Assembly (NCBI RefSeq): GCF_003675385.1
Contig: NZ_RCWZ01000001.1
Location: 744,001 to 808,000 of the forward strand
Source of the DNA: Mucilaginibacter kameinonensis
GTDB lineage: Bacteria; Bacteroidota; Bacteroidia; Sphingobacteriales; Sphingobacteriaceae
Reading direction: 5' to 3'
Length of the DNA stretch: 64,000 bases
Every line of letters begins with the position of its first letter. The stretch's first letter is position 1. The notes beneath the pieces were generated by a model, which worked only from the letters and a program-made list of their open reading frames with translations, did not search any database and was not told where the DNA came from. Below, piece after piece: positions 47,825 through 56,982 of the stretch. The position numbers were made by a program, and so were the translations under genes.

Positions 47825-49366
47825 TTACAAATCAAACTTTATCCCCTGGGCTAAAGGCAACGTTTTTGAGTAGTTTATAGTATTGGTTTGTCTCCTCATA
47901 TAAACTTTCCATGCGTCTGACCCTGATTCACGGCCGCCGCCGGTTTCTTTTTCACCACCGAAAGCACCGCCAATCTCGGCGCCGGACGTGCCAATGTTAA
48001 CATTGGCAATGCCACAGTCAGAACCAGCGTATGACAAAAATTGTTCTGCCTCACGCAAATTATTGGTCATAATGGCCGATGATAATCCCTGCGGAACACC
48101 GTTCTGCAGTTCAATGGCTTCCTCAATGGTACTGTATTTTATCAGGTAAAGGATAGGTGCAAAGGTTTCATGCTGCACTATCTCAAAATGATTTTCAACT
48201 TCGGCAATACAAGGCTTTACATAGCAGCCCGACTCATAACCTGCGCCTTCAAGCCTGCCGCCGTCAACTACAAAATTGCCACCTTCAGTCTTGCATTTTT
48301 CAATCGAGTTAAGGTATAGGGCAACGGCATCAGTGTCAATCAGCGGGCCCATATGGTTATGCTCATTTAATGGGTTACCAATCCTGATCTGCTTGTATGC
48401 GCTAATCAGTTTTTGTTTAAAAGCCTCGTAAACACTTTCGTGAATAATGAGCCTGCGGGTGCTGGTGCACCGCTGACCGGCAGTACCCACCGCTCCAAAC
48501 ACCGCCCCGATAAGTGACATATCCAGGTCGGCATTTTCGCTGATGATAATGGCGTTATTACCGCCAAGCTCCAGCAGGCTTTTGCCAAGCCTTGCGCCAA
48601 CGGCGGCACTTACAGCTTTACCCATACGGGTTGAACCTGTAGCGGAAACCAGCGGAACGCGGGTATCAGCAGCCATAAGTTCGCCAATGTTGCGGTCGCC
48701 AATAACCAGGCATGAAACGCCCTCTTCAATGTTATTCTTTTTAAAAACTTCCTGTGCAATATGCTGGCAGGCAATAGCCGTCAAGGGTGTTTTTTCGGAT
48801 GGTTTCCAGATGCACACGTCGCCGCAAACCCAGGCCAGCAATGAATTCCAGCTCCAAACTGCCACCGGGAAGTTAAAAGCCGAAATGATACCAACAATGC
48901 CCAGCGGATGGTATTGCTCATACATGCGGTGATCCGGACGTTCGCTGTGCATGGTTAAACCATATAGCTGGCGGCTCAGGCCAACGGCAAAATCGGCAAT
49001 ATCTATCATTTCCTGTACTTCGCCAAGACCTTCCTGCAGGCTTTTGCCCATTTCGTAAGATACCAGGGTACCCAAATCCTGCTTGGCGGCACGCAGCGCC
49101 TCGCCAATTTGGCGTACAATCTCGCCGCGTTTAGGGCCCGGGGTTTTACGCCAGGTTTTGAACGCCTTGGCAGCTTGATCAACAGCTTGATTGTAATCTG
49201 CTTCGGTTGCCATACGTACCGAAGCTATCTTTTTACCATCAACAGGCGATGTTATATCTTTTACAGCAGCACCGGCGCTACTGCCCCAGTTGCCGCCTGT
49301 ACTAAAGGCTTCATTAATATCGTTTATATGTAAACGTTTTAGGATATCTGAAATATTAGGCTCCAT
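47825..49366 (-). CDS. Aldehyde dehydrogenase family protein (ALDH7-like)
   Basis: A 513-residue NAD-dependent aldehyde dehydrogenase. The catalytic Cys300 is in TAGQRCTSTRRL, the Glu in LLELGGNNAIIIS, and the cofactor loop is VSATGSTRMGKAV; FGGEKETGGGRESGSDAWKVYMRRQTNTIN is the C-terminal signature. The sequence order and length resemble the ALDH7/alpha-aminoadipic semialdehyde dehydrogenase group, which works in lysine degradation. No other lysine genes are next to it. ATG 49366 is preferred: the TTG at 49384 lies within a TACCTTTG -7 element (49389-49382). Confidence 0.92.
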   Translation of the reverse strand: MEPNISDILKRLHINDINEAFSTGGNWGSSAGAAVKDITSPVDGKKIASVRMATEADYNQAVDQAAKAFKTWRKTPGPKRGEIVRQIGEALRAAKQDLGTLVSYEMGKSLQEGLGEVQEMIDIADFAVGLSRQLYGLTMHSERPDHRMYEQYHPLGIVGIISAFNFPVAVWSWNSLLAWVCGDVCIWKPSEKTPLTAIACQHIAQEVFKKNNIEEGVSCLVIGDRNIGELMAADTRVPLVSATGSTRMGKAVSAAVGARLGKSLLELGGNNAIIISENADLDMSLIGAVFGAVGTAGQRCTSTRRLIIHESVYEAFKQKLISAYKQIRIGNPLNEHNHMGPLIDTDAVALYLNSIEKCKTEGGNFVVDGGRLEGAGYESGCYVKPCIAEVENHFEIVQHETFAPILYLIKYSTIEEAIELQNGVPQGLSSAIMTNNLREAEQFLSYAGSDCGIANVNIGTSGAEIGGAFGGEKETGGGRESGSDAWKVYMRRQTNTINYSKTLPLAQGIKFDL

Positions 49367-49381
49367 AATTGTTACTTTTGT

Positions 49382-49389
49382 CAAAGGTA
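49382..49389 (-). promoter_or_regulatory. -7 promoter element of the aldehyde dehydrogenase gene
   Basis: On the minus strand TACCTTTG matches TAnnTTTG, 15 bases before the ATG at 49366. Confidence 0.55.
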
Positions 49390-49605
49390 GAAATCTTTAG
49401 GGCAAATTTTCCAGAATCACTCGTCCGTTGCCTGTTGTATCCATTGCTATTAATTATCAATGCTTTGTATTTAACAGTTGTTAACAATGTTTGAATGTTG
49501 AAAACTAAATTGCAATTTGGAAGTTAGTTGTTGTAATTTGACACTTAATAAGTCTTTACAAGGCAATTTGTCAACCTAAAGCGGATGTTCTGCAAACAAA
49601 ATTGA

Positions 49606-51009
49606 ATGGAAGAAGAATTTGAATTTGGTTTTACCGAAGACCCAAAATTCTCGGTAGAACGGTACGAGGAAATGATCAGAAATCAGGACTTGTACTTTTT
49701 TGATGCCCAGGCGTTTGAGAACATTATCGACTACTACATCGAAAAGAATGATCCGGCCAGGGCATTACAGGTAGCAGAGTACGCGCGAAATCAGCACCCT
49801 TTTGCGGCAATTTTCCTGATTAAACAGGCTCAACTGCTTGTGGTAAGCAACAAAGTACCGGAGGCTTTTGCCGCGCTGGATAAAGCTGCTATGCTTGAAG
49901 CGTCGGACGCGGATATTTATATTATCCGTGGTAACCTGTACGAAAGCCTGGAGCGCTATGCCGAGGCACTGGAAAACTACGAAAAAGCCCTTGACCTTGC
50001 CGAAGAAACCGACGAGATACTGCTGCACATTGCCTACGTTTACCAAAATATGGGCGATTATGATACTGCCATTACTTACCTTAAGCTTTGTCTTAAGCAA
50101 AACATGGAAAACCAGGATGCCCTTTACGAACTGGCTTTTTGCTACGACGTAATGGACAACCAGCAGGAAAGCGTGCAGTTTTATCAGCAATATATAGATA
50201 ACGAACCATATAGCTACGCGGCCTGGTATAACTTAGGCAACGCCTATACCAAGCTAAGCCTGTTTGAAAAAGCTATCGATGCTTACGATTATGCCATATT
50301 AATTAAGGACAGTTTTGCATCGGCCTATTTCAACAAAGGTAACGCGCTGGTTAACCTCGAAAAATATGCCGAAGCGATAGAGGTTTACCGTCACACCTTT
50401 GAGTATGAGCAGCCCAATGCCGATACTTATTGCGCTATTGGCGAATGCTACGAAAAGCTGGAGCAAATGGATGATGCCCGTGCTTTCTACAAAAAATCGG
50501 TTAAGATGGATCCGAAACTGGCCGATGCCTGGTTTGGGATTGGTGTTACCCTTGATTTTGAAGAGCGCTATTTTGAGGCCCTGCACTTTTACAAAAAAGC
50601 GCTCGACCTGGATATTGCCAATGCCGATTACTGGTTTGCCATAGCTGATGCCGAATACAAGCTTGGCCATTTAGATGAAGCGGAAAAGGCTTATGAGAAA
50701 GTGGTAGAATTAAACCCACTGGACATTGACGCCTGGCTGGACTATTCATCAATACTTTATGAGCAGCAAAAGCTTAATGAAGCTATAGAGATCATAGCCC
50801 AGGCCATTAAAAACAACCCCGAAGCTGCCGAGCTTTACTACCGTATGGTGGCCTACCTGTTTGCTAAAGGCGAGTACAACGAAGCCCTTAACAACCTTGA
50901 GTATGCCTTAGCTGCCGACCCGGAAAAGCACTATATCCTGTTTGATTACCTGCCACAATTGCAAAAGAATAAAGTAATTGTGGATATCATTAACAGGTAT
51001 ACGAAGTAG
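49606..51009 (+). CDS. Tetratricopeptide repeat protein
   Basis: A 467-residue protein made almost entirely of TPR motifs (about ten units from residue 30 on, for example YIIRGNLYESLERYAEALENYEKAL and AWFGIGVTLDFEERYFEALHFYKKAL). No signal peptide, no membrane helix, so probably a cytoplasmic scaffold for protein-protein contacts. The start MEEEFEFGFTEDPKFS is acidic. Phosphosulfolactate synthase follows on the same strand, an order I recall from other Bacteroidota. The region after the stop is a word repeat with an internal terminator. Confidence 0.93.
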   Translation: MEEEFEFGFTEDPKFSVERYEEMIRNQDLYFFDAQAFENIIDYYIEKNDPARALQVAEYARNQHPFAAIFLIKQAQLLVVSNKVPEAFAALDKAAMLEASDADIYIIRGNLYESLERYAEALENYEKALDLAEETDEILLHIAYVYQNMGDYDTAITYLKLCLKQNMENQDALYELAFCYDVMDNQQESVQFYQQYIDNEPYSYAAWYNLGNAYTKLSLFEKAIDAYDYAILIKDSFASAYFNKGNALVNLEKYAEAIEVYRHTFEYEQPNADTYCAIGECYEKLEQMDDARAFYKKSVKMDPKLADAWFGIGVTLDFEERYFEALHFYKKALDLDIANADYWFAIADAEYKLGHLDEAEKAYEKVVELNPLDIDAWLDYSSILYEQQKLNEAIEIIAQAIKNNPEAAELYYRMVAYLFAKGEYNEALNNLEYALAADPEKHYILFDYLPQLQKNKVIVDIINRYTK

Positions 51010-51170
51010 GGAGTGAATGGTTGATTGAGTTGATTAGGTGAATGGTTCTGCCTTTTAAATAAACTAAAACACGAAAGACGCACATTGTGCGTCTTTCGTG
51101 TTTTAGGAATATCAACTACCGCTATACCGCCAGAAAAGTCAAATTACAATCAACCACTCACCATAACCAA
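51010..51170. repeat. GGTTGATT-type word repeat enclosing a terminator, after the TPR gene
   Basis: Directly after the TAG stop the sequence is GGAGTGAATGGTTGATTGAG, then TTGATTAGGTGAATGG. The reverse-complement words CAATCAACCACTCACC appear at 51150-51165. The terminator 51066-51105 lies between. The words and layout match 37240-37398. Confidence 0.7.
51066..51105 (+). terminator. Terminator of the TPR gene
   Basis: AAAACACGAAAGACGCAC pairs with GTGCGTCTTTCGTGTTTT around ATT, then AGGAAT. The long stem ends in T-rich sequence. Confidence 0.85.
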
Positions 51171-51205
51171 CAACATGAATTTACCATGAGCTTTAAGATC
51201 ATTTA

Positions 51206-51236
51206 ACATTTGAAATTTGCACATCTGCATATTTGT
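51206..51236 (+). repeat. TTTGCACATCTGCATATTTG word copy
   Basis: This stretch carries the reverse-complement words of the TGTGCAAATATGCAGATG class seen after metG and around accB. It sits 55 bases before the phosphosulfolactate synthase start. Confidence 0.55.
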
Positions 51237-51290
51237 TGCGACCTTTGCCTCGTTAGAACTTTTAGTTATAGGCTATAACAAATACTCACA

Positions 51291-52052
51291 ATGAACTACA
51301 CTATCAATCATCTTCCCGAACGTACAGCTAAACCACGTGATAAAGGCATTACCATGGTTATGGACAAGGGGCTTAGTTTACGCCAGGTTGAAGATTTTAT
51401 TGAAGTTGGTGGCGCCTACACTGATATTGTAAAACTGGGATGGGCTACATCATATGTTACCCCTAACCTTGAACAAAAGCTGAAACTTTACCGCGAGGCC
51501 GGGATCCCGGTTTATTTTGGTGGTACCTTGTTTGAAGCTTTTATTGTGCGTAACCAGTTTGATGATTACCGCCGTTTATTAGATAAATACCAGTTGGAAC
51601 ATTGCGAAGTATCTGACGGATCGATTACCATTGAGCATGATGTAAAATGTAAATACATCAGCGAGCTGGCCAAACAGGTTACTGTAATATCTGAAGTAGG
51701 CTCAAAAGATGTTCAAAAGATCTTTGCGCCGTATAAATGGATTAAACTGATGAGTGCCGAAATTGAGGCTGGTTCATGGAAGGTTATTGCCGAAGCCCGC
51801 GAAAGCGGCAATGTAGGGATCTACCGTGATTCGGGCGAAGTACGCCAGGGTTTAGTTGATGAGATCCTGACCCAGATTCCGGAAGAAACCATCATTTGGG
51901 AAGCCCCTCAAAAAGCACAGCAGGTTTGGTTTATTAAACTGATTGGCGCCAACGTGAGCCTGGGTAACATAGCCCCTACGGATATCATTCCGTTAGAAAC
52001 CTTAAGGCTGGGTATCCGCAGCGATACTTTCGACCATTTTTTAGAGATGTAA
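51291..52052 (+). CDS. comA: Phosphosulfolactate synthase
   Basis: A 253-residue enzyme of the ComA family, which adds sulfite to phosphoenolpyruvate to give phosphosulfolactate. Recognisable are RDKGITMVMDKGLSLRQVEDF, DIVKLGWATSYVTPNLEQK, YFGGTLFEAFIVRNQFDDY and EVGSKDV near the middle, and LGNIAPTDIIPLETLRLGIR at the end. In methanogens this is the first step to coenzyme M; Bacteroidota do not make coenzyme M, and their role is probably in sulfonate or sulfonolipid metabolism, but that is inference. It follows the TPR gene on the same strand. Confidence 0.93.
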   Translation: MNYTINHLPERTAKPRDKGITMVMDKGLSLRQVEDFIEVGGAYTDIVKLGWATSYVTPNLEQKLKLYREAGIPVYFGGTLFEAFIVRNQFDDYRRLLDKYQLEHCEVSDGSITIEHDVKCKYISELAKQVTVISEVGSKDVQKIFAPYKWIKLMSAEIEAGSWKVIAEARESGNVGIYRDSGEVRQGLVDEILTQIPEETIIWEAPQKAQQVWFIKLIGANVSLGNIAPTDIIPLETLRLGIRSDTFDHFLEM

Positions 52053-52085
52053 TTGTTGACTGATCTTAATATAACAATTAACCAC

Positions 52086-52113
52086 AGCCTCCGGAGTAAT
52101 CCGGAGGCTTTTT
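52086..52113 (+). terminator. Terminator of comA
   Basis: AGCCTCCGGA and TCCGGAGGCT form a perfect 10-bp stem around GTAA, followed by TTTT. Confidence 0.9.
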
Positions 52114-52137
52114 GCTGTATAACGATGCTCTCCTTTT

Positions 52138-52249
52138 GCTGGCGCAAGCATGTGGGGCAGGGAATAAGGGCAAAGGCTGCTTGTGCCTTTTATGCCGTCG
52201 AAGGCACAAGTAGCCGTCGCTCAGGCCAGCCCTACATACTTGCGCCAGC
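52138..52249. repeat. Nested long inverted repeat (112 bp) in the comA-nrdJ gap
   Basis: Outer arms GCTGGCGCAAGCATGTGGGG (52138-52158) and its complement at 52229-52249 differ at two positions; inner arms GGCTGCTTGTGCCTT (52175-52189) and AAGGCACAAGTAGCC (52201-52215) differ at one. Between them lies an 11-base loop. It resembles a REP- or MITE-like palindrome. Confidence 0.82.
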
Positions 52250-52561
52250 TACAAGCCAGTAAACTTTTTCGCACAACAACGATGAAGCTTATGTTCCCCT
52301 AAATCGCTGTCGCTGAACATGATTAAAAACGCCTCGTTTTCTCCAACAAAAACACCCTCAATTCTTAGTTATTAACACCGTAAATAACTGAAAAACAGCC
52401 CCTGCAAATTAGCCAAAGTTCATACGCCTTATTTATATCTACTCTGTGGAAAACTCTGGCTATTATGCTATTCAGCATACTGATAGATTTGAGTTAAAAC
52501 CCCTGAACCTTTTTTAGTGTTGCATCTACTCAGTTAATTTTATCATAATTCAGGAAAAGCT
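52250..52561. other. Gap upstream of nrdJ with nothing recognised
   Basis: This 312-base stretch is AT-rich; it includes a loose TGTTC...GAACA pair around 52293-52320 and a TAACACC...GGTGTTAAT-free spacer. I find no cobalamin-riboswitch core (no B12-box-like GCCACTG), no open reading frame and no clear promoter match, only the start region of nrdJ. Confidence 0.6.
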
Positions 52562-55500
52562 ATGGCTAAAAACATTACCAGGAACACACCCCCGGCAAGC
52601 GGAGGAAAGGGACTCAAAGCAGAACGCTATTTCAGCAAAGAAGGCATTAACGTTTATGACCTGTTTAAGTATGAAAAGCGATCGTCGGTTATCCGCAATC
52701 CTTCCGGCGACGCGGTGTTTGAAATGAACGATGTTGAGGTGCCTGCAAGCTGGTCGCAGGTGGCTACTGATATCCTGGCTCAAAAATATTTCCGCAAGGC
52801 CGGCGTGCCGCAACCTGATGGTACAACCGGATCCGAAAAAAGCATTAAGCAGGTTGCCCACCGCATGGCCAATTGCTGGAAGGACTGGGGCATGCGTTAC
52901 GGTTATTTTGCCACACCTAAAGACGCTGAAATATTTTATGACGAAATAGTTTATACCATTGTTGGGCAATTGGCCGCTCCAAACTCGCCGCAATGGTTCA
53001 ATACCGGTTTACATACCTCATACGGCATTACAGGCAAGCCCCAGGGGCATTATTTTGTGGATCCGGTAACAGAGCAACTCAGCAAATCAACCTCGGCCTA
53101 CGAGCGCCCGCAGCCGCATGCCTGCTTCATTCTTTCTGTTGATGACGACCTGGTGAATGAAGGCGGCATTATGGATCTATGGGTTCGTGAAGCGCGCATT
53201 TTTAAATACGGTTCGGGCGTAGGTACCAACTTTTCCAAAATACGTGGCGATAACGAAAAACTATCCGGCGGAGGTTATTCATCCGGACTGATGTCGTTCC
53301 TGAAAATTGGCGACAGGGCAGCAGGGGCTATCAAATCAGGCGGTACAACCCGGCGCGCAGCCAAAATGGTTTGCCTTGATCTTGATCACCCCGAAATTGA
53401 GAGCTTCGTGAACTGGAAAGTGGAAGAAGAAAAGAAAGTAGCGGCGCTGATTGCGGCTGGCTATTCTTCCGACTATGAGGGCGAGGCTTATCGTACGGTA
53501 TCCGGTCAGAACTCCAATAACTCGGTACGGATCCCTAATAATTTTTTCAACGCGCTTAAAACCGGTTCAAGCTGGAATTTAACCAGCAGGATGAGTGGCA
53601 AAACCGTTAAATCTATATCTGCTCAAAAGTTATGGGATGATATTTCATTTGCGGCCTGGGCCTGTGCCGATCCGGGTGTGCAGTTTGACAGTACCATCAA
53701 CGAGTGGCATACTTGTCCCGAAGGTGGCCGGATCAACGCTTCCAACCCGTGTTCGGAATATATGTTTTTGGATAATACGGCCTGCAACCTGGCATCCATC
53801 AACCTTGCCCATTTCTTTGATGCGCAAACCCGTGTGTTTGATGTAAAAGGTTTTGAACATGCCTGTCGCATGTGGACAATCGTACTGGAAATATCTGTGC
53901 TGATGGCGCAGTTTCCATCTAAAGAGGTAGCGCAACTATCCTATGATTACCGTACGCTTGGTTTGGGTTATGCCAATCTTGGTTCGGCACTGATGGTTAG
54001 CGGCATTGCTTATGACAGTGACGAAGCCCGAGCTATTGGTGGGGCAATTACCGCCATCATGACCGGTACAGCCTATGCTACCTCGGCCGAGATGGCCCGT
54101 GAGTTGGGTACTTTCAGTCGATATAACGATAACAAGGCCCATATGATGCGTGTAATGCGGAATCATCGTTACGCTGCTTATAACTCAACCGAAAATTATG
54201 AAAGCCTTGAAATCGCTCCTCCGGGTATTGATCAAAAGATCTGCCCTGACTACCTGCTTTCGGCAGCCTGCAATGCCTGGGATAAAGCGGTTGAAATGGG
54301 TGAAAAATATGGTTACCGCAACGCGCAGACTACCGTTATAGCCCCAACCGGAACTATCGGTTTGGTGATGGATTGCGATACCACCGGCATTGAGCCCGAT
54401 TTTGCATTAGTTAAATTTAAGAAACTATCCGGCGGAGGTTATTTCAAGATCATTAACCAGGCCGTACCCGAAGCCCTGCGTAATTTAGGTTACCAGGAGC
54501 ATGAGGTTACTGCCATTGTAAATTATGCCAAGGGTGCTGCTACATTAAAAGGCGCGCCGCACATCAACATTGATACCCTTAAAGCCAAAGGTTTTACAGA
54601 CAATGAACTGGAAAAACTGGATAAGGCAATGGTATCGGCATTTGAAATCGGTTTTGCGTTCAACATCTGGACGCTGGGGGAGGAATGCCTGAAACGCCTT
54701 GGCATCGCTGCCGAGCTATATAACGCTGCTGACTTCAATTTATTAAAAGCCATCGGCTTCAATAAAAAACAGATTGCCGAGGCCAATGAGTACATCTGCG
54801 GTACCATGACCATTGAGGGGGCTCCATACCTGAAGCTGCAGCATTACCCGATTTTTGATTGCGCCAACAAATGCGGCACCAAAGGCGAGCGTTATATCCA
54901 CGCTCATGGTCATATTAAAATGATGGCGGCAGCTCAGCCATTCCTTTCAGGGGCTATCTCTAAAACCATCAACCTGCCAAACGAGGCCAAGGTTGAAGAG
55001 ATCAAGGATTGCTATGAGCTTTCATGGCAGCTGGGTTTAAAGGCCAACGCACTTTACCGCGATGGCTGTAAATTGTCGCAACCGCTCTCAACCAAATCGG
55101 ATGTTAAGGAGGAAGCTGATGATAAGCTGGATACCGTTGAAGAAGTATTAGGCGAAGCGGCCAACGTAAAACTTGCCGACCTAACCCCGGAACAGGTTAT
55201 TGAAGCGGCCATGGCCATTATGGAAAAATCAAAGGATACGGCTTTCATGCGTCAGCTATCGCGTGTGGTGGAGAAAAAGAACCTGCCTTATAAACGTCGT
55301 GGCTTTACACAAAAGGCCAACATTGGCGGTCAGAATGTATTTGTACGAACCGGCGAATACGAGGATGGTACCCTGGGCGAGATTTTTGTGGATATGCACA
55401 AAGAGGGTGCTACTTTCCGTTCGCTCATGAACTGCTTTGCTATTGCTGTTTCGGTTGGCTTACAGTATGGCGTGCCGCTTGAAGAGTATGTGGAGAAATT

Positions 55501-55897
55501 TACCTTTACCCGTTTTGAGCCTGCGGGCATGGTTATCGGCCATCCTAACATTAAAAGCGCAACTTCTATTATCGATTACATTTTCCGGATGCTGGGTTAT
55601 GAGTATCAGAACCGTACCGACCTTGTACATGTAATAACTGAGGGAACTATACTCGGCAATCCGCAAATGGACGATGATGCTTTTAACGCGGACGAAAGTA
55701 ATGTATATCAGCCAACTACCAACAATCAGGTATCCTTGGATAATTCTGTCAATCCTCAAAGAAAAGGTTTATCTTTCGACGTTAGTATGGGCGTACAAAG
55801 CGATGCGCCAAGCTGTAACGTTTGCGGGCATACCACAGTACGTTCCGGCACCTGCTACAAGTGCTTAAACTGCGGCAACTCTATGGGCTGCTCTTAA
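52562..55897 (+). CDS. nrdJ: Adenosylcobalamin-dependent ribonucleoside-diphosphate reductase (class II)
   Basis: A 1111-residue class II ribonucleotide reductase that makes deoxyribonucleotides using adenosylcobalamin. Active-site cysteines are in HACFILSVDDDL, in NPCSEYMFLDNTACNLASINL, and in the reductant C-terminus (CNVCGHTTVRSGTCYKCLNC...MGCS). APTGTIGLVMDCDTTGIEPD and LWxxCL-type FNIWTLGEECL motifs are visible. Compared with shorter NrdJ, the additional C-terminal cysteines and DUF-like insert (about 860-960) match the large Bacteroidota/actinobacterial form. It depends on B12 supply and has no cobalamin riboswitch upstream. Followed by a terminator. Confidence 0.95.
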   Translation: MAKNITRNTPPASGGKGLKAERYFSKEGINVYDLFKYEKRSSVIRNPSGDAVFEMNDVEVPASWSQVATDILAQKYFRKAGVPQPDGTTGSEKSIKQVAHRMANCWKDWGMRYGYFATPKDAEIFYDEIVYTIVGQLAAPNSPQWFNTGLHTSYGITGKPQGHYFVDPVTEQLSKSTSAYERPQPHACFILSVDDDLVNEGGIMDLWVREARIFKYGSGVGTNFSKIRGDNEKLSGGGYSSGLMSFLKIGDRAAGAIKSGGTTRRAAKMVCLDLDHPEIESFVNWKVEEEKKVAALIAAGYSSDYEGEAYRTVSGQNSNNSVRIPNNFFNALKTGSSWNLTSRMSGKTVKSISAQKLWDDISFAAWACADPGVQFDSTINEWHTCPEGGRINASNPCSEYMFLDNTACNLASINLAHFFDAQTRVFDVKGFEHACRMWTIVLEISVLMAQFPSKEVAQLSYDYRTLGLGYANLGSALMVSGIAYDSDEARAIGGAITAIMTGTAYATSAEMARELGTFSRYNDNKAHMMRVMRNHRYAAYNSTENYESLEIAPPGIDQKICPDYLLSAACNAWDKAVEMGEKYGYRNAQTTVIAPTGTIGLVMDCDTTGIEPDFALVKFKKLSGGGYFKIINQAVPEALRNLGYQEHEVTAIVNYAKGAATLKGAPHINIDTLKAKGFTDNELEKLDKAMVSAFEIGFAFNIWTLGEECLKRLGIAAELYNAADFNLLKAIGFNKKQIAEANEYICGTMTIEGAPYLKLQHYPIFDCANKCGTKGERYIHAHGHIKMMAAAQPFLSGAISKTINLPNEAKVEEIKDCYELSWQLGLKANALYRDGCKLSQPLSTKSDVKEEADDKLDTVEEVLGEAANVKLADLTPEQVIEAAMAIMEKSKDTAFMRQLSRVVEKKNLPYKRRGFTQKANIGGQNVFVRTGEYEDGTLGEIFVDMHKEGATFRSLMNCFAIAVSVGLQYGVPLEEYVEKFTFTRFEPAGMVIGHPNIKSATSIIDYIFRMLGYEYQNRTDLVHVITEGTILGNPQMDDDAFNADESNVYQPTTNNQVSLDNSVNPQRKGLSFDVSMGVQSDAPSCNVCGHTTVRSGTCYKCLNCGNSMGCS

Positions 55898-55942
55898 TAA
55901 ACAAGGATTTTTTCAATCAGTTATAAATAGTTAATTATGTTT

Positions 55943-55970
55943 AACCCCGCCTGCCCAGGCGGGGTTTTTT
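55943..55970 (+). terminator. Terminator of nrdJ
   Basis: AACCCCGCCTG pairs with CAGGCGGGGTT around a short loop, then TTTTTT. Confidence 0.9.
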
Positions 55971-56182
55971 GTTTGCTAAGACAATGGATTTGTAATAACT
56001 GTTATCGCAAATTAAGCAAATGCACTCTCCGTTGATTCTGTCTACGGACGAATATGCCTGTAGTTTGCAACTACAGGGTTTTGCAAACCTCAAACAGCAA
56101 TTCTTATAATCAATTGTCATCACAAATCAAAAAACTTACCCTTTAGGAAACCGGGGTATTAATTATTTTTAACTTAGCTTTT

Positions 56183-56971
56183 ATGAACACTATCCTACAC
56201 ATATTAAATGGCGATGCCGCGTTAGATGGCTTTGATCAAACCGGGCTCGATGGCGATGTTATGGTTTGGCGCGAGGTGTTTTCTGAAGGCCCGCTGCAGG
56301 AGGATATCCTGTCGGCGAGTTTCTGGAATGCCCGCCGCGACTGGATCGGCAAAACCTTTGATGATCCCGAGGATGATTATCAACATAAGGTGTTGGATGA
56401 GCTTGGTAAACTAAGCAGTGAGTATAAAGAGATCAATTTATGGTTTGAATTTGATTTGCACTGCCAGGTGAACCTTTTGGGCGTATTAGAAATGCTCTCG
56501 CTCAAAACCGATATGTCGGCTCCGGCTATTTATCTCATCTGTTTAGCAGATTGTGTTCAGTTTGAAAATAAGAAGGGCCTTGGTGAACTAACCGGTGAGC
56601 AGTTTGAGGAACTGTACGATGCCCGCGAACGCCTGAACGAATGGGAGCTCGGCCTTGCCTTTGATGCCTGGAGGTTATACGTTAATAACGATCTGCCAGG
56701 ATTAGAAAAATGGCTCAATGAAAATACCTTTTGGGGCGGTGTCCCATTGCTTAAGCCCGCGTTGAAAGCCCACCTGAAACGTATGCAAACCAATGCGGAT
56801 GGCTTGACTTATATCGAACAAAGACTCCTGGATATTTACAATAGCGGCGCCAAAACCAAAATCGAAATTTACCACGCCTTTTGGAAAGCTGAAAGCATAT
56901 TTGGTATGGGCGATTCGGAGATTGATATATACCTGAATAAATTGAAAGAAAAGGGTTTGATAGAGCTTTAA
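56183..56971 (+). CDS. DUF1835 domain-containing protein
   Basis: A 262-residue cytoplasmic protein with the DUF1835 N-terminal domain (MNTILHILNGDAALDGF, MVWREVFSEGPL and LWFEFDLHCQVNLLGVLEML) and a helical C-terminal region with LTYIEQRLLDIY. The family is widespread in Bacillota and Bacteroidota with no known activity; the N-terminal part has a nucleotide-binding-like Rossmann look, which is uncertain. It is preceded by a 285-base gap after nrdJ and followed by the second GGGAGGGG element. Confidence 0.8.
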   Translation: MNTILHILNGDAALDGFDQTGLDGDVMVWREVFSEGPLQEDILSASFWNARRDWIGKTFDDPEDDYQHKVLDELGKLSSEYKEINLWFEFDLHCQVNLLGVLEMLSLKTDMSAPAIYLICLADCVQFENKKGLGELTGEQFEELYDARERLNEWELGLAFDAWRLYVNNDLPGLEKWLNENTFWGGVPLLKPALKAHLKRMQTNADGLTYIEQRLLDIYNSGAKTKIEIYHAFWKAESIFGMGDSEIDIYLNKLKEKGLIEL

Positions 56972-56982
56972 ATGAATTTCAA

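Noticed and set aside
49367..49384. TTG at 49384 as aldehyde dehydrogenase start
   Set aside because: It overlaps the TACCTTTG promoter element; ATG 49366 opens the family N-terminus.
52250..52561. Possible cobalamin riboswitch upstream of the B12-dependent nrdJ
   Set aside because: No B12-box-like sequence and no plausible core fold could be recognised in the leader.
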